A stretch of DNA of 64,000 bases from Planomonospora sp. ID67723 (GTDB taxonomy: Bacteria > Actinomycetota > Actinomycetes > Streptosporangiales > Streptosporangiaceae), in NCBI RefSeq assembly GCF_015711605.1, contig NZ_JABTEZ010000005.1, forward strand, positions 620,001-684,000. Reading direction: 5' to 3'. Under the pieces are notes generated by a model. That model ran no database searches. It was not told the origin of the DNA and worked only from the letters and a program-made list of their open reading frames with translations. This document shows positions 21,083 through 34,249 of the stretch, piece after piece (positions within the stretch are counted from its first letter, which is position 1; the number at the start of each line of letters is the position of its first letter). Position numbers and translations under genes: made by a program.

Positions 21083-24000
21083 CACGACGCATGACAGGTC
21101 GGCGGCGATGCGGCGGGAGCTGCTGGAGCGGCGGCTCGCAGGGGCGCGCGGACAGGGCGCCCGGTTGCCGGCCGCCGACCGGTCCCGGCCGCTGCCCCTC
21201 TCTCCCGGCCAGCGGCGGCTGTGGTTCCTGGACCGGCTGGACCCGGGCGGCACGGCGTACGTCGTGCCGCTCGTGCTGAGGTTCGGCGGCACGGTCGATC
21301 CGGCACGCCTGCGCGACTGCCTGTCCGAGCTGGCGGCCAGGCACGAGTCGCTGCGCACCCGCTTCGTCCCCGGCGACGGCGAGCCCCACCAGGTAGTCGA
21401 CCCTCCCGCCGCCGCCCGGCTCCCCGTCGTGACCCTCCCCCGGCCGGAGGAGACGGGCGGAGACGAGGCGGCGGGCACGGCCGAGGCCCTCCGGCGCGTC
21501 GTCGCCGAGGAGGTGTGGCGGCCGTTCGACCTGGCGGCCGGGCCGGTCTGGCGGGCGTTGCTGGTCCGGGTGGCGTCCGGCGACCACGTGCTGGTTCTCG
21601 CCGTTCACCACATCGTGTGCGACGGGCTCTCGCTGGAGATCCTCCGGCGCGAGCTGACCGCCCTCTACGGCGGCGCCGAACTGCCTGCGCCGCCGCGCGT
21701 CCAGTACGCCGACTTCGCCGCCTGGCAGGCGGGGCGGCCGGTCGCGGGACCGGAGTTCGACCACTGGCGGACCCGGCTCGCCGGCCTGACGCCCGTCGAG
21801 CTCCCCACCGACCGGCCGCGTCCCGCCACCCGGGGAACCGGCGGTGCGATGACCGTCTTCGGCGTCCCCGCCGAGACCGCCGACGCGCTCGTCGCCTACG
21901 GCCGGCGCCGGGGCGCGACGCCGTACATGACCTTGCTGGCGGCGTTCTGCCTGCTGCTCGCCCGGTACGGGGGCCGGCTCGACGTCGCGGTCGGCAGCCC
22001 CGTGGCCGGGCGGCCCGGGCCCGAGCTGGACGGTGTCGTCGGTTTCTTCGTGAACATGCTGGTCATGCGCCTGAACCTGGCCGGAGACCCGGCTTTCGGC
22101 GACCTCGTCGACCGGGCGCGCCAGACAGCGTTGGACGCGTTCGCCCACCAGGAGGTCCCCTTCGAGCGCCTGGCCGCCGACCTCCATCCCGGTCGCGACC
22201 TCACCCGCAACCCCCTCTTCCAGCACGTCTTCGCCTACGAGGAGGATCCGGGGGCCGCCCCGGAGCCTGCGACCGGGGCTCCGGACGCGGCGACGCCCGG
22301 GGCCTCCGGCGCGGCGGCCGAGGTCGTGCCGGTGGTTTCGGTCACCGCCAAGTTCGATCTCCAGCTCACCGTGCGGCGGCGGGGTGACGGGTCGCTCGTC
22401 GGTGCCGTCGAGTACGCCACCGACCTGTTCGACGCCGCCACCGTCGAGACGATGGCGGCGCGCTTCGTGCGCCTGCTGACTGCGATCGCCGCCGACCCCG
22501 AGGCCGCGGTCGCCGACCTGCCCGTGCTCGACTCCGCCGAGCGCGCCACCCTGCTGGCCTGGAGCACCGGCAGCACGCCGATGGATCCTGAGGACACCGG
22601 CGCCGCCGAGGACGCCCGCCCGTCCCGCGCCGACGCCGATGCCGCCGATGTCGATGTCGTCGCGCGATTCGAGAGGCGGGTGCGGGCCGAGCCCGGGCGG
22701 GTCGCCGTCGTCGCGGGGGACGGGCGGCTGACCTACGGCGAACTGGACGCCCGGGCCGACCGCCTCGCACGGCGGCTGCGGGCCTCGGGGGCCGGACCGG
22801 AGTCGCGGGTGGGCGTGTGCCTGGACCGCGGGACGGGACTCGTGGTCGCACTGCTCGGTGTGGCGAAGTCGGGCGCGGCGTACGTGCCGCTCGACCCCTC
22901 CCATCCCGCCGACCGGCTCGCCTACGTCGTCGCCGACGCGGGGATCGAACTGACCGTCACCGGACCGCGGCACGTCGGCGCCGTGCCCGGTCCGGTGATC
23001 CTGATCGCGGACGCCGACGCCGACGCGCCCGCCCCGGACGGCACCTCCCCGGGCGGCTCCGTCCGGCCCGGTCCCGTTCAGAACGACGCCGGGGCCCGGG
23101 CCGGGGCTCCCACCGGGAGGCTCGCGTATGTGATCTACACGTCGGGTTCCACGGGACGGCCCAAGGGGGTGGCGGTCAGCCACCGGAACCTCGGGCGGTT
23201 GATCACGGTGGATCGGGAGCGGTTCGGGTTCGGGCCGGGCGACGTGTGGGCGATGTGCCACTCGCCCGCGTTCGACTTCTCCGTCTGGGAGATGTGGGGG
23301 GCGCTGGGACACGGCGGGCGGCTGGTGGTCATGCCCCACGAGACCGCACGGGATCCGGAGGCGCTCGCCGCGCTCGTGGCGGCCGAAGGGGTCACGGTCC
23401 TCAACCAGACGCCGTCGGCCTTCGCCGGATTCGCAGCCGCCGTTCCGGTGCCGCCCGCCGCGCTGCGCATGGTCGTCTTCGGGGGCGAGCGTCTCGACGC
23501 GGCCGGGCTGCCGGACTGGCCCGGCGTCGAGCTGGTCAACATGTACGGGATCACCGAGACGACCGTCCACGTCACGCAGGGGGACGTGTCCGGAAACCGG
23601 CGGCGGGACGAGCGGTGGGGAACGGCCGGAACGCACCCGGGAGCAGGCCGGCCGGGGACGTCCGGAGCGTCCGGCGGGAGTCCGATCGGGCGGCCGCTGG
23701 GAGACATGCGGACCTACGTCGTGGACGTGTTCGGGGATCTCGCGCCCGCCGGGGTCGTCGGTGAGCTGTACGTCGGCGGCGCCGGGGTGGCCCGGGGGTA
23801 CCTCGGCAGACCCGCGCTCACCGCCGAGCGGTTCGTGCCCGATCCGTACGGGACGGGAGGGGAGCGCCTCTACCGCTCGGGGGATCTCGGCCGGTGGACG
23901 GCCTCCGGGGAACTGGAGTTCCTCGGGCGGGCCGACCAGCAGGTGAAGATCCGGGGGTACCGGATCGAGCCGGGTGAGGTGCGTGCGGCGCTCGTCGGTC

Positions 24001-27000
24001 ACGCGGCCGTGGCGGACGCGGCCGTCATCGCCCGTGAGGACGCCCCCGGGCACCGCAGGCTCGTCGCCTACGCGGTCCCCGCGCCGGACGCGCAGGTCGT
24101 GCCCGGCTGGGAGGACGGACTGCGCGACTTCCTGCGCGGGCTGCTTCCGCCCCACATGGTCCCGTCGGCGGTCGTCGCGGTGGCCGGCCTCCCGCTCACG
24201 CCCACCGGAAAACTGGACGCCGCGGCCCTGCCGCGGCCGGACGGCGCCCCCGGCCGCGGGTACGCGCCCCCCTCGACGGCCGCCGAGCGGCGGATGACCG
24301 ACGTCTGGGAACGCATGCTCGGGCAGGCCCCGATCGGCGTCCGCGACGACTTCTTCGACCTGGGCGGCGACTCGATCCGCGCGGTCGCCCTGGTCGGCGC
24401 GTTGCGGGCCGAGGGGTTCGACGTCGCCGTGCGGGACGTGTTCGAGGACCGGACGATCGCGGCGCTCGCCGCGCGCGCGGCCGCCCGGCTGAGGGCCGCG
24501 CCGTACACCGCCGTCGCGCCGTTCGCGCTGCTCGACGCCGCCGAGCGCGCAGCGCTGCCGGACGGCCTGGTCGACGCCTATCCGCTCTCCCGGGTCCAGG
24601 CCGGGATGGTGTACGAGATGCTCGCCGACACCGGGCGCGGCAGCTACCACAACGTCACCAGCTTCAGCATCACCGACGACGCGCCCCTGGACGCGGACGC
24701 CCTCCGCGCGGCCGCGGCGGTCGTCGTCGACCGGCACGAGATCCTGCGCACCTCCATCGACCTCACCACCCACGACCGGCCTCTCCAGCTCGTCCACGCC
24801 GCGGCCGTCATGTCCGTGGGCGTCGGCGACCTGCGCGAACGCGGATCCGGCGGCGCGGCGGGCGCGTCCCCGGGTGCAGGAGGGCTGGAGGCGTTCCTCG
24901 CGGGGGAGCGGGAGTCGCTGTTCGACCTGACCGTCCCGCCGTTGCTGAGGCTGTTCGCGCACCGGACAGGGGAGCGCACCTGGCGGCTCTCGCTCACCGA
25001 GTGCCACGCGATCCTCGAAGGCTGGAGCTACCACTCGCTGCTCATGGAACTGCTGGCCTGCTACCGGGCGATCCGCGACGGCGAACCCCCGCCCGCCTCC
25101 GACCCGCCGCCGGTCCGGTACGCGGACTTCGTCGCCGCCGAGCTGGAGACCCTCGCGGACGAGGACTCGTCGGCGTACTGGAGGAACGTGGTCACCGGTC
25201 ACGCGAAGCTCACGCTGCCCGCGGCCTGGAAGGACCCGCGGGGCGGGCGGGAGCCGTACCGGATCCAGATCCCGCTGTTCGACCAGGACGCGGGGCTGCG
25301 GCGGCTGGCTGCGGCGGCCGGGACGCCGCTGAAGAGCGTGCTGCTCGCCGCCCATCTGAAGGTCATGTCGGGGCTGACCCGCGAGCGCGCCTTCCACACC
25401 GGGCTCGTCTGCGACACCCGGCCCGAGGTGCTCGGCGCCGACCGCGTGCTGGGCATGTTCATCAACACCGTGCCGTTCCCGCATGAGCAGCGCGCGAGCA
25501 CCTGGCGCGACCTCGTCCGGGACGTCTTCGCCGCCGAGACCCGGATGTGGCCGCACCGGCGCTTCCCGCTGCCCGCCGTGCAGCGGGAGCTGGCGGGCGG
25601 ACGGCAGCTCGTCGAGGTCTACTTCAACTACCTCGACTTCACCGTGGTCGACACCGAGCTGGTCGACCTGCCCGACAGCGTGGACGTCAGCCCGAACGAG
25701 TTCCCGCTGTCGGTCACCGTGCTCGGCGGGCTGCTGACGCTCACCTCGCGGCCGGAGGTCCTGGCCGGGGAGCAGGCCGAACGCCTGGCCGGGCGGTACC
25801 GCGCGGTCCTCGACGCCATGGCCGCCGACCCGTACGGCGACGCGCTGGCCGCCCGTCTCGCCCCCGGCGAGCGCGAGCGGCTGCTGCAGAGCCCGCCCGA
25901 GCTGCCTCGGCCGCCGGTGACCGCGCTGGACGTGTTCGAGGAGACCGCCAGGCTGCTGCCGGACGCGGTCGCGGTCACGACCTGGGACGGCGGCGCGCTC
26001 ACCTACGCCGAGCTCGACGCCCGCGCCAACCAGGTCGCCTGGGAGCTGCGCGGGAGGGGGGCCGGACCGGAGACCGTCGTCGGGGTCTGCATGGACCGAG
26101 GGCCCGACCTGATCCCGGTGCTGCTGGGCGTGTGGAAGGCGCGGGCGGCCTACACGCCGCTGGAGCCGGCGTACCCGGCCGAGCGCTGGGGAGGCGTCCT
26201 CGCCGACGCGGGCGCACCGGTCGTCGTCGCCGATCCCGCGTACGCGGGCCGGGTCCGCGAGGTCCACGCCGGCCCGGTCGTCACCCCCGGCATGTGGGCC
26301 GACCAGCCGGTGAGCCGGCCGCCCGGGGCCGCCGACCTCGACGGACTGGCCTACATCATGTACACCTCCGGGTCGACCGGCCGGCCGAAGGGCGTGCTGG
26401 TCGGACATCGGGGCCTGGCCAACTACCTGTGGTGGGCCGTCGAACGCTACGCGGCGCACGGATGCGGCGGGGCGCCGCTGTTCTCGTCGATCGCGTTCGA
26501 CATGGTGGTGCCCAACATCTTCACGCCGCTGATGATCGGTCAGCGCGTGCACCTGCTGCCGCCGCGGCCCGAGCCGGGCGAACTGGGCGGCCTGCTCGCG
26601 GACGGCGGCCCCTACAGCTTCATCAAGCTCACCCCCGGGCACGTCGAGCTGCTCGTCCACCAGCTCGACCCCGGCCGTGCCGCGGGGCTCGCCGAACTGC
26701 TCGCGATCGGCGCGGACGCGTTCCCGGCCGGGATCCTCGACCGGTGGCTCGCGGTGGGCGGCGGCACCCGGGCGCTCAACGAGTACGGCCCGACCGAGAT
26801 CTCCGTCGCCAACAGCACCTACGCCGTCGACGGCCCGGTCGACGGCGACATCGTGCCCATCGGCGTGCCGATCCCGAACACCACGATGTACGTCCTGGAC
26901 CGGCAGCTCGAACCCGTCCCGGCCGGGGTCGTCGGAGAGATCTACATCGGCGGCGCCGGAGTGGCCAGGGGCTACAACGGGATGCCCGCCCGCACCGCCG

Positions 27001-30000
27001 AGCGTTTCGTCCCGGATCCGTACGGCGGGCCCGGCGCCCGCCTCTACCGCACGGGCGACCTCGGATCCGTGCGCGAGAGCGGTGACGTCGACTTCCTCGG
27101 CCGGGCCGACGACCAGATCAAAATCCGTGGCTACCGGATCGAACCGGGCGAGGTCCAGGCCGTCCTCGCCGGTCACCCCGCCGTCCACGAGACCCTCGTC
27201 CTGGCCCGCGACGAGCAGCTCGTCGCGTACTGGGTGCCGGTGGCCGGCGGCGACGCGGACGCCGACCTGCTGGGCTGGTGCCGGGAGCGGCTGCCCGACC
27301 ACCTCGTGCCCGCGCACGCCGTACCGGTTCCGGCGATCCCGCTGAACGCCAACGGCAAGGTCGACCGCGGCGCGCTGCCCGATCCGGGCTCCGCCGCGGG
27401 ACGGGTGCGGGTGCCGCCGAGGACGGAGACCGAGCGGCGGGTCGCCGAGGTGTGGGCGGCCATGCTCGGCACCGCGCCCGGCGTCACCGACGACTTCTTC
27501 ACGCTCGGCGGCCACTCGATCACGGTCGTCCGGATGGTCGCGCGGCTGCGCGAGGTCTTCGGAGTCGTGCTGCCGATGCGCGAGGTCTTCGACCGGCCGA
27601 CCGTCGAGGGCGTCGCCCGCCTGGTGGACGGGATGACCGCCGGCGGCGCCGTGCCCGACCTCGTCCCGGCCGTCCGCCGCGACGGCCCGCTTCCGCTGTC
27701 GGCCGCCCAGCGACGTCTGTGGCTCCTCGACCGGCTCAACCCGGCGAGTCCCGAATACCTCGTCCCCATCGCGGTACGGCTCCGCGGTCCGCTCCGGCCG
27801 GAGGGCGTGCGCGACGTGTGGCAGCGGATCACCGCCCGCCACGAGATCCTCCGCACCCGCTACGCGGTCGTCGGCGGCGAACCCCGCCAGATCATCGACC
27901 CGCCCGGCCCGATCGCGTTCGACCTCGCCGGGGGGCCGTCCGGGGAGGAGGGGTGGCTGCCCGCCGCGACGGAGGCCGCGCGGCGGCCGTTCGACCTGGC
28001 CCGGGAATGGCCGATCCGGGTGCGACTGGTCCGAATCGCCGAGGACGACCATCTGATGGTCGCCGTCCTCCACCACATCGCCTGCGACGGCTGGTCCGCC
28101 CGGCTTCTGGAGACCGAGTTCACCGCCCTCTCCGCGAGCGGTCCCGGAGGCGGCCTGCCCGAGCCGCTCCAGTACGCCGACTACGCCGCCTGGCAGGACG
28201 GCCGGGTCCGGGAGGAGTCGCTCGCCTACTGGCGCAGGCGGCTCGCGGGGATGGAACCGCTGCCGCTCGCCGGGGATCGGCCTCGGCCGAGGACGCGCGA
28301 CTGGGCGGGCGACGCCGTGCCGTTCGCGGTGCCCGGCCGCACGGCCGCCGCCCTGCGCGGGATCGCCCGCGAGCACGGGACGACGATGTTCGTCACGCTG
28401 CTGGCCGCCTTCCAGGTGCTGCTCGCCCGCCACACCGGCGCCCGCGACATCCCGCTCGGCACCCCCGTCGCCGGGCGCGACCACCCCGGCCTGGCGAACC
28501 TCGTCGGCTGCACCGTCAACACCCTCGTCCTGCGCGGCGACTTGAGCGGCGACCCCGCCTTCACCGACGTCCTGGAGTCCGCCCGCCGGACGGTCACCGA
28601 GGCGCTGGCCCACCAGGACGTGCCCTTCGAGACCCTCGTCGAGGACCTGTCCCCCGACCGCGACCTGTCCCGCACTCCCCTCTTCGACGTCATGTACGCC
28701 CTCGACCACGCCTCCACCCGAGCGATGTGGACTCCGGCCGCGGACAGCGGTCCGGCGGAGCCGGGGGCGGCGTCCGCCGGTCCGGGCGACCTCCGGCAGG
28801 GCGGCTCCGGGCCCGGGCCTTCGCCCTCCGCCACACCCGTCGTGCTGGACGGCGGGGTCGCCAAGTTCGACCTCAACCTGCACCTCGACGAGTACGGCGA
28901 CGCGCTGACCGGAATCTTCGAGTACGGCACCGCGATCTTCGACCGGGGGACGGTCGAGCGGCTGACCGGCAGGTTCCTGGGGCTGCTGGACGAGATCGCC
29001 GTCGACCCGGCCGCCCCGCTCTCCCGGCTCGCGGTCCCGGCGGAGACGCCCGCCGTCCTCGCCGCCGACCCGGCGGCCTTCACGGACGCGCTGCCGGATC
29101 CCCGGACCTCCGTCCCGGAGGCGATCGCCGCGCACGCCCGCCGGACGCCCGACGCCGTGGCCGTGTCGGGCCCGGTGGCCGGACCGGTGGCCGGACCGGG
29201 CACCGGGAACCTCACGTACGGCGAGCTCGACCGGGCCGCCCGGCGGGTCGCCGCGCGGCTGCGGGAGTCGGGGGCCGGTCCGGAGGACGTCGTCGGCGTG
29301 TGCGTCGAACGCGGTCCCGGGCTGCTCGCCGCGCTCCTCGGCGTCTGGTACGCGGGCGCGGCCTACCTCCCGCTCGAACCCGGCTGGCCCGCGCTGCGCC
29401 GGGCCGGGCTCCTGGCCGACGCCGGAAGCCGCGTCCTGCTCACCGATTCCGGCGTGGACGGCCCGCCCGGCGTCACCGTCCTCACCCTGGCCGGCTGCGC
29501 GCACGCGGCGGAAGCCGAACCGGCCGCCGTCGATCCCGACTCCGTCGCATATGTGATCTACACGTCGGGCTCGACCGGGGCGCCGAAGGGGGTGGAGGTG
29601 CCGCATCGGGCGCTGGGGGCGTACCTGCTGGACGCGGCGCGGCGATACGATGCGGCCCGCGGGTCGGCGGTGTTCTCGTCGGCGGCCTACGACATGGCGG
29701 TCACCGCGTTGTTCGCGCCGCTCGTGGCCGGGGGGCGGGTGTGCGTGCTCCCGCCCGACCTCGACCTGGCCGGGCTCGGGCGGCTGCTGGCGCAGTCGGG
29801 GCCGTACGGGTTCGTGAAGATGACGCCGGGACATCTGGAGGCGATGCTCTCCTCCCGCCCGGGCGCGGTTCCGGAGACGGCGCACGTGGTGGTCGGCGGC
29901 GAGGTCCTGCCGGCGTCATTGGCCGGACGCTGGCCGGACGCGGGTGGGCGGACCCGGATCGTCAACGAGTACGGCCCGACGGAGACGACCGTCGCCTGCA

Positions 30001-30989
30001 CCGCCCACACCGCCGGAGCCGGGAATCCCCGCTCCCGGGACGCGGCCGGCCGGACGGCGCCCTCCCCGGCGGAGGGCTCCCGGGCACCGGCCGCGGAGCC
30101 GCGCGTCCCGGTCGGGCGGACGATCGCGGGAGCGGCCGTGTACGTCCTCGACCCCTGGCTCGACCCCTGCCCGGCGGGCACGCCGGGCGAGGTCATGATC
30201 GGCGGCGCGGGTGTCGCCCGCGGCTACCGGGGCAGGCCGGGGCCGACCGCCGAGCGCTTCGTCCCGGATCCCTTCGGCCCGCCCGGGTCGCGCATGTACC
30301 GCAGCGGCGACCTCGGCCGCGTCCTGGACTCCGGTGACCTGGACCTGCTCGGCCGGGTGGACGACCAGGTGAAGATCCGCGGCCATCGTGTGGAGCCCGG
30401 CGAGGTCGCCGCCGTCCTGGCCGCCCACCCGGCCGTCGCCGAAGCCGTCGTCGTCCCCGCCGACGGCCGCCTCGTGGGCTACGCCGTACCCGTGGCGGAG
30501 GCGGACGCCGGCGGCGCGGGCGGGCGGGCGGTGGACGAGGACGAGCTGATCGGGTGGCTGCGGGAGAGGGTGCCGGGGCAGCTCGTGCCCTGGCGGGTGG
30601 TGACGATCGGTGCCGTCCCGCTGACCGCCAACGGGAAGGTCGACAAGGGGGCGTTGCCGGCGCCGGCCGTCACCGCGGTCCGCACGCCCCCGGCCACCGC
30701 CGCGGAGCACCTGCTCGCCGAGGTCTGGGCCGAACTGCTCGGCACCGACGAGTTCGGGGTGCACGACGACTTCTTCCGGCTCGGCGGCCACTCCATTCTC
30801 GCGGTCCGGCTGCTGGCCAGGCTGCAGGAGGTCTTCGAGGTGGACCTGGCGTTCCGGACCGTGTTCGAACATCCCACCGTCGCCGGGCTCGCCCACGCGG
30901 TGGAGGAGGCGATCCGCGCGGAGGTCGCCGGGCTCACCGACGCCGAGGTCGCGGACGAGGCGCAGCGGCAGAGAGGCAGGTCCTCGTGA
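21072..30989 (+). CDS. NRPS5: C-A(Thr)-PCP-C*-A-PCP-C-A-PCP
   Basis: This three-module synthetase has 3305 residues. The GTG at 21072 is chosen for the GGGGAGG just upstream and the helix [13 protein letters not shown] that follows. Order: C1 ([10 protein letters not shown]179), A1 (A3 near 689), PCP1 (GGDSI, Ser1101), variant C* (~1155-1600), A2 (near 1764), PCP2 (Ser2149), C3 ([10 protein letters not shown]2334), A3 (near 2830), PCP3 (Ser3241). A1 code DFWNVGMVH is threonine. C* reads C-H-A-I-L-E-G at 1311-1317 instead of HHxxxDG. It matches the C* that follows the other Thr module in NRPS7 and probably dehydrates Thr to dehydrobutyrine. A2 (DMPKAGEVA) and A3 (DMTKVGEVA) fall near the aspartate/asparagine codes, A3 closer to Asn. 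The tail [10 protein letters not shown] should dock onto NRPS6. Confidence 0.97.
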   Translation: MTHDTTHDRSAAMRRELLERRLAGARGQGARLPAADRSRPLPLSPGQRRLWFLDRLDPGGTAYVVPLVLRFGGTVDPARLRDCLSELAARHESLRTRFVPGDGEPHQVVDPPAAARLPVVTLPRPEETGGDEAAGTAEALRRVVAEEVWRPFDLAAGPVWRALLVRVASGDHVLVLAVHHIVCDGLSLEILRRELTALYGGAELPAPPRVQYADFAAWQAGRPVAGPEFDHWRTRLAGLTPVELPTDRPRPATRGTGGAMTVFGVPAETADALVAYGRRRGATPYMTLLAAFCLLLARYGGRLDVAVGSPVAGRPGPELDGVVGFFVNMLVMRLNLAGDPAFGDLVDRARQTALDAFAHQEVPFERLAADLHPGRDLTRNPLFQHVFAYEEDPGAAPEPATGAPDAATPGASGAAAEVVPVVSVTAKFDLQLTVRRRGDGSLVGAVEYATDLFDAATVETMAARFVRLLTAIAADPEAAVADLPVLDSAERATLLAWSTGSTPMDPEDTGAAEDARPSRADADAADVDVVARFERRVRAEPGRVAVVAGDGRLTYGELDARADRLARRLRASGAGPESRVGVCLDRGTGLVVALLGVAKSGAAYVPLDPSHPADRLAYVVADAGIELTVTGPRHVGAVPGPVILIADADADAPAPDGTSPGGSVRPGPVQNDAGARAGAPTGRLAYVIYTSGSTGRPKGVAVSHRNLGRLITVDRERFGFGPGDVWAMCHSPAFDFSVWEMWGALGHGGRLVVMPHETARDPEALAALVAAEGVTVLNQTPSAFAGFAAAVPVPPAALRMVVFGGERLDAAGLPDWPGVELVNMYGITETTVHVTQGDVSGNRRRDERWGTAGTHPGAGRPGTSGASGGSPIGRPLGDMRTYVVDVFGDLAPAGVVGELYVGGAGVARGYLGRPALTAERFVPDPYGTGGERLYRSGDLGRWTASGELEFLGRADQQVKIRGYRIEPGEVRAALVGHAAVADAAVIAREDAPGHRRLVAYAVPAPDAQVVPGWEDGLRDFLRGLLPPHMVPSAVVAVAGLPLTPTGKLDAAALPRPDGAPGRGYAPPSTAAERRMTDVWERMLGQAPIGVRDDFFDLGGDSIRAVALVGALRAEGFDVAVRDVFEDRTIAALAARAAARLRAAPYTAVAPFALLDAAERAALPDGLVDAYPLSRVQAGMVYEMLADTGRGSYHNVTSFSITDDAPLDADALRAAAAVVVDRHEILRTSIDLTTHDRPLQLVHAAAVMSVGVGDLRERGSGGAAGASPGAGGLEAFLAGERESLFDLTVPPLLRLFAHRTGERTWRLSLTECHAILEGWSYHSLLMELLACYRAIRDGEPPPASDPPPVRYADFVAAELETLADEDSSAYWRNVVTGHAKLTLPAAWKDPRGGREPYRIQIPLFDQDAGLRRLAAAAGTPLKSVLLAAHLKVMSGLTRERAFHTGLVCDTRPEVLGADRVLGMFINTVPFPHEQRASTWRDLVRDVFAAETRMWPHRRFPLPAVQRELAGGRQLVEVYFNYLDFTVVDTELVDLPDSVDVSPNEFPLSVTVLGGLLTLTSRPEVLAGEQAERLAGRYRAVLDAMAADPYGDALAARLAPGERERLLQSPPELPRPPVTALDVFEETARLLPDAVAVTTWDGGALTYAELDARANQVAWELRGRGAGPETVVGVCMDRGPDLIPVLLGVWKARAAYTPLEPAYPAERWGGVLADAGAPVVVADPAYAGRVREVHAGPVVTPGMWADQPVSRPPGAADLDGLAYIMYTSGSTGRPKGVLVGHRGLANYLWWAVERYAAHGCGGAPLFSSIAFDMVVPNIFTPLMIGQRVHLLPPRPEPGELGGLLADGGPYSFIKLTPGHVELLVHQLDPGRAAGLAELLAIGADAFPAGILDRWLAVGGGTRALNEYGPTEISVANSTYAVDGPVDGDIVPIGVPIPNTTMYVLDRQLEPVPAGVVGEIYIGGAGVARGYNGMPARTAERFVPDPYGGPGARLYRTGDLGSVRESGDVDFLGRADDQIKIRGYRIEPGEVQAVLAGHPAVHETLVLARDEQLVAYWVPVAGGDADADLLGWCRERLPDHLVPAHAVPVPAIPLNANGKVDRGALPDPGSAAGRVRVPPRTETERRVAEVWAAMLGTAPGVTDDFFTLGGHSITVVRMVARLREVFGVVLPMREVFDRPTVEGVARLVDGMTAGGAVPDLVPAVRRDGPLPLSAAQRRLWLLDRLNPASPEYLVPIAVRLRGPLRPEGVRDVWQRITARHEILRTRYAVVGGEPRQIIDPPGPIAFDLAGGPSGEEGWLPAATEAARRPFDLAREWPIRVRLVRIAEDDHLMVAVLHHIACDGWSARLLETEFTALSASGPGGGLPEPLQYADYAAWQDGRVREESLAYWRRRLAGMEPLPLAGDRPRPRTRDWAGDAVPFAVPGRTAAALRGIAREHGTTMFVTLLAAFQVLLARHTGARDIPLGTPVAGRDHPGLANLVGCTVNTLVLRGDLSGDPAFTDVLESARRTVTEALAHQDVPFETLVEDLSPDRDLSRTPLFDVMYALDHASTRAMWTPAADSGPAEPGAASAGPGDLRQGGSGPGPSPSATPVVLDGGVAKFDLNLHLDEYGDALTGIFEYGTAIFDRGTVERLTGRFLGLLDEIAVDPAAPLSRLAVPAETPAVLAADPAAFTDALPDPRTSVPEAIAAHARRTPDAVAVSGPVAGPVAGPGTGNLTYGELDRAARRVAARLRESGAGPEDVVGVCVERGPGLLAALLGVWYAGAAYLPLEPGWPALRRAGLLADAGSRVLLTDSGVDGPPGVTVLTLAGCAHAAEAEPAAVDPDSVAYVIYTSGSTGAPKGVEVPHRALGAYLLDAARRYDAARGSAVFSSAAYDMAVTALFAPLVAGGRVCVLPPDLDLAGLGRLLAQSGPYGFVKMTPGHLEAMLSSRPGAVPETAHVVVGGEVLPASLAGRWPDAGGRTRIVNEYGPTETTVACTAHTAGAGNPRSRDAAGRTAPSPAEGSRAPAAEPRVPVGRTIAGAAVYVLDPWLDPCPAGTPGEVMIGGAGVARGYRGRPGPTAERFVPDPFGPPGSRMYRSGDLGRVLDSGDLDLLGRVDDQVKIRGHRVEPGEVAAVLAAHPAVAEAVVVPADGRLVGYAVPVAEADAGGAGGRAVDEDELIGWLRERVPGQLVPWRVVTIGAVPLTANGKVDKGALPAPAVTAVRTPPATAAEHLLAEVWAELLGTDEFGVHDDFFRLGGHSILAVRLLARLQEVFEVDLAFRTVFEHPTVAGLAHAVEEAIRAEVAGLTDAEVADEAQRQRGRSS
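29172..29195 (+). repeat. 12-bp tandem duplication at the start of NRPS5 A3
   Basis: Two in-frame copies of CCGGTGGCCGGA encode a repeated VAGP just before the A1 core of the third adenylation domain. Confidence 0.8.
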
Positions 30990-33900
30990 CAGACATCCTC
31001 CGTGAGGAACTGGTCCAGGCCAGACTGGCCGGCATCCGCTCGGGACGCCGGGCGGCGATCCCGCGCGTGCCGCGCGGCGGCCCGCTGCCGCTGTCGTTCG
31101 GGCAGCGCAGGCTGTGGGTGCTGGAGCGGCTCGATCCCGACAGCGGCGAGTACCTGGTGCCCACCGTGATGCGGATGCCGCCGTCACTCGACCCCGAGCT
31201 GGTGCGCGGCGCGTGGCAGGCCCTCGTCGACCGGCACGAGGCCCTCCGGACCCGGTACGTCGTGGTCGGCGACGAGCCGATGCAGGTCGTCGACGACACC
31301 GGCGCGGTCGACTTCGAGTTCCGCGAGCTGACCGAGGACGCCGCCCTGCGGTGGGCGGAGGAGGCGTCCGGGGCGCCGTTCGCGCTCGACCGCGAGTGGC
31401 CGGTGCGCGTCCGGCTGGCCCGCCTCCCCGGAGGCGACCACCTGCTCGTCGTCGTGCTGCACCACATCGCCTGCGACGCCTGGTCCAACGGTGTCCTGGG
31501 CGAGGAGTTCGGCACCGTCTACACCGCCCTCGCCGCCGGGGTCCCCGCCGACCTGCCCGAGCTGCCCGTCCAGTACGCCGACTACGCCGTCTGGCAGCGC
31601 GAGCGGCTCACCGGCGAGCTGCGCGAGCAGATCCTCGGCTACTGGCGGGACCGGCTCGACGGCCTGCCCCGGCTGCGGCTGCCGCTGGACCGGCCGCGGC
31701 CGCCGATGCGCGGCGGCACCGGCGGCACGGTTCCGTTCCACGTCCGGGCCGACGTCGCCGAGCGCCTCCGGGCGATCGCCAAGGAGCACGACGCCACCCT
31801 GTACATGGTGCTGCTGGCCGCCTTCCAGGCGCTGATCGGCCGTTACTGCGGCACCCGCGACGTGGTCGTCGGCACGGTCGTCTGCGGTCGCACGCGACCC
31901 GAGGTCGATCGGATGGTCGGTTTCCTCGTCAACACCCTCGTCGTCCGTACGAAATGGCGGCCGGACGCCGACTTCCACACGCTCGTCGGCCTGACCAGGA
32001 CGGCGGTGCTGGGCGCGCTCGACAACCAGGACCTGCCGTTCGAGCAGCTCGTCGAGGAACTGCAGCCCGAACGCGACCCGTCCAGGATGCCCCTGTTCGA
32101 CGTCATGTTCGGCTCCCAGACCGACGACTCGCTCCGGGTCGGCCTGGACGAGCTGGCCGCCACCCAGGTCGTGCCGGACTCGCCGGTCGCCAAGTTCGAT
32201 CTCAGCGGCTACGTGGAGGACGCGGCCGACGGGACGCTGCTCGGCCGCCTGGAGTTCGCCACCCAGATCTTCGACCGCTCGACCGTCGCCGGGATGGCCG
32301 CCCGCTACGTCCGCCTGCTCGAACTCGTCGCCGCCGACCCCGCGACGAAGGTCGCCCTGGCGGACGTCTTCGACGAGGCCAGCGTGGTCGAGGGACGGCC
32401 CGAGCCGGACGCGCCACTCGTGCTCGACGCCTTCGAGGCCCAGGTCCGTGCGACACCGGCCGCCACCGCCGTCGCCTTCAGCGGCGGCACGACCACGTAC
32501 GCCGAGCTGGACGCCCGCGCCGAGCGGGTCGCCCGCGTGCTGCGCGGGCGCGGGGCCGGACCGGAGACCGTCGTCGGCGTCAACCTGCTGCGTCACGAGC
32601 ACCTGCTGCCCGCCATGCTCGGCTGCTGGAAGGCGGGCGCCGCGTACGTGCCGCTCGATCCGGCCTTCCCGGTCGAGCGCCGGAGACTGATGCTCGCCGA
32701 CGCGGGCGCGGCCGTCGTCCTGGCCGAGCCGATCACCGACGACCTCACGGGCACGCCCGGCCTGGACGTCGTCTCGATGCCCGGCATCGTGGCGGGCCCA
32801 GAAACAGGCACAGAAACAGGCGCCGGACAGGACCCGGGGACGGAGGCCGGCGCCGGGGGACCGATCACCGGTGGCCGGAGGCCGCTCGACCCGGACTCGC
32901 TCGCATACGTGATCTACACGTCCGGTTCGACAGGGCGGCCCAAGGGGGTCATGGTCAGCCACGGGTCGCTCGCCGGGTACACCGAGCACGCGGCGGCCTA
33001 CCTGCGGGGTGACGGCGGCGTGCCGCTGTTCCTGTCGGTCGCGTTCGACATCTCGGTGCCGGCGCTGTACCCGCCGCTCGTCACCGGCAGGCGGGTCACG
33101 ATGCTGCCCGACGATCTCGACCTGGCCGCCCTCGGCCGGGCGCTCGCCGACACCGCGCCGCACGCGTTCATCGACCTCACCCCGTCCCACCTGGAGCTGC
33201 TCTGCCACCAGCTCGGCCCCGCCGACGCCGCGCGGCTGGCCGGGCTGCTCGTCGCGGGCGGACAGGCGCTGCCGTACGCCCACGTGCGGTCGTGGCGGGA
33301 GCTCGACGCGAGCACGCCGATCGTGAACGAGTACGGTCCGACCGAGGCGACCGTCGGCTGCCTGCGCCACCCGGTGGGCCACCCGGCGGATCCGGCCGAC
33401 GGAGTCGTCCCGGTGGGGACGCCGATCCCCGGGGTCGTCGCCCACGTCGTGGACGAGGAACTGCAGCCGGTCCCTCCGGGGATCGAGGGCGAACTGTGCA
33501 TCGCCGGGCCGCACCTCGCCCGCGGCTACCTGGGCCGCCCGGGGCTGACCGCGGAACGCTTCGTGCCCGCGCCCGGCGGCGGACGCCTCTACCGGACGGG
33601 CGACCTCGCCGTGCTCTCCGGCGGCGTGCTGGAGTTCCGCGGCCGGATCGACGACCAGGTCAAGATCCGCGGCTACCGCATCGAACCGGGCGAGATCGCC
33701 GCCGTGCTCCGCGACCACCCGCGGGTCCGGGACGCCGCCGTCGTGCCGCGCGAGCAGCCCGGCGGGGTCCGGCTGGTCGCGTACGTGGCGGGGGAGACGA
33801 CCTTCGGAGAACTGCTCGCGCACTGCAGGGGGAAACTGCCCGAGTACATGGTGCCCGCCGCGTTCGTCACGCTGGAAGCCCTTCCGCTGACCCCGCACGG

Positions 33901-34249
33901 CAAGCTCGACACGGCCGCGCTGCCCGACCCCGACCCCGTCCGGGCCGCCGAGTACCGGGCCCCGGACACGGAGACCGAGGAGATCGTCGCCGAGCTGTGG
34001 ACCGAGGTCCTGGGCGGAGACCCGCCCGGCGTGCACGACGACTTCTTCGCCGCGGGAGGCGACTCGGTCAGCGCCATCCGGATGATCGGCAGCATCCGCG
34101 ACAGCTTCGACGTCGACGTCCCCTTCCGCACGTTCTTCGCCGGACCGACGGTCGCCGCCCTCTCCGCCGCGGTCGAGGCCGCCGTGCGCGCCGAGATCCA
34201 GCAGATGACCCGCGCCGAGCTGCTCGCTTACGGCGAGGAGCAGGCATGA
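30986..34249 (+). CDS. NRPS6: C-A-PCP
   Basis: This single module has 1087 residues and starts at a GTG overlapping the NRPS5 stop (GTGA). An N-terminal helix ([13 protein letters not shown]) resembles those of NRPS5 and NRPS7. The C domain has HHIACDAWS (H159), with Ala for the motif Gly. The A domain has [10 protein letters not shown] near 644, and the PCP has AGGDSVSAI (Ser1027). The pocket code DIPDVGEVG shares Glu322, Val330 and Gly331 with asparagine codes. It has Asp instead of Lys at position 278, the residue that faces an acidic side chain in Asp codes. A neutral or positively charged side chain is thus possible; no firm call. A 12-bp tandem duplication (32799-32822) lies in the loop before the A3 core. 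The tail [18 protein letters not shown] is a divergent version of the docking tail. Confidence 0.95.
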   Translation: MTDILREELVQARLAGIRSGRRAAIPRVPRGGPLPLSFGQRRLWVLERLDPDSGEYLVPTVMRMPPSLDPELVRGAWQALVDRHEALRTRYVVVGDEPMQVVDDTGAVDFEFRELTEDAALRWAEEASGAPFALDREWPVRVRLARLPGGDHLLVVVLHHIACDAWSNGVLGEEFGTVYTALAAGVPADLPELPVQYADYAVWQRERLTGELREQILGYWRDRLDGLPRLRLPLDRPRPPMRGGTGGTVPFHVRADVAERLRAIAKEHDATLYMVLLAAFQALIGRYCGTRDVVVGTVVCGRTRPEVDRMVGFLVNTLVVRTKWRPDADFHTLVGLTRTAVLGALDNQDLPFEQLVEELQPERDPSRMPLFDVMFGSQTDDSLRVGLDELAATQVVPDSPVAKFDLSGYVEDAADGTLLGRLEFATQIFDRSTVAGMAARYVRLLELVAADPATKVALADVFDEASVVEGRPEPDAPLVLDAFEAQVRATPAATAVAFSGGTTTYAELDARAERVARVLRGRGAGPETVVGVNLLRHEHLLPAMLGCWKAGAAYVPLDPAFPVERRRLMLADAGAAVVLAEPITDDLTGTPGLDVVSMPGIVAGPETGTETGAGQDPGTEAGAGGPITGGRRPLDPDSLAYVIYTSGSTGRPKGVMVSHGSLAGYTEHAAAYLRGDGGVPLFLSVAFDISVPALYPPLVTGRRVTMLPDDLDLAALGRALADTAPHAFIDLTPSHLELLCHQLGPADAARLAGLLVAGGQALPYAHVRSWRELDASTPIVNEYGPTEATVGCLRHPVGHPADPADGVVPVGTPIPGVVAHVVDEELQPVPPGIEGELCIAGPHLARGYLGRPGLTAERFVPAPGGGRLYRTGDLAVLSGGVLEFRGRIDDQVKIRGYRIEPGEIAAVLRDHPRVRDAAVVPREQPGGVRLVAYVAGETTFGELLAHCRGKLPEYMVPAAFVTLEALPLTPHGKLDTAALPDPDPVRAAEYRAPDTETEEIVAELWTEVLGGDPPGVHDDFFAAGGDSVSAIRMIGSIRDSFDVDVPFRTFFAGPTVAALSAAVEAAVRAEIQQMTRAELLAYGEEQA
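32799..32822 (+). repeat. 12-bp tandem duplication in NRPS6 A domain
   Basis: Two copies of CAGAAACAGGCA (last base varied) encode ETGTETG in the variable loop before the A3 core. The A-rich unit stands out in this GC-rich gene. Confidence 0.8.

Noticed and set aside
24526-25860. Reading the variant C* domains as epimerisation domains, prompted by the GGDS carriers before them
   Set aside because: An epimerisation domain would need a condensation domain after it before the next A domain, and none is there. The order A-PCP-C*-A requires C* to condense.
20637-29885. A 3082-codon open frame on the minus strand, and similar giant antisense frames (for example 34228-41718 and 10097-14074)
   Set aside because: They mirror the NRPS genes in a strand-complementary frame of very GC-rich DNA. 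Their translations are Arg/Gly/Pro/His-rich with no domains, whereas the plus-strand frames show complete NRPS cores.
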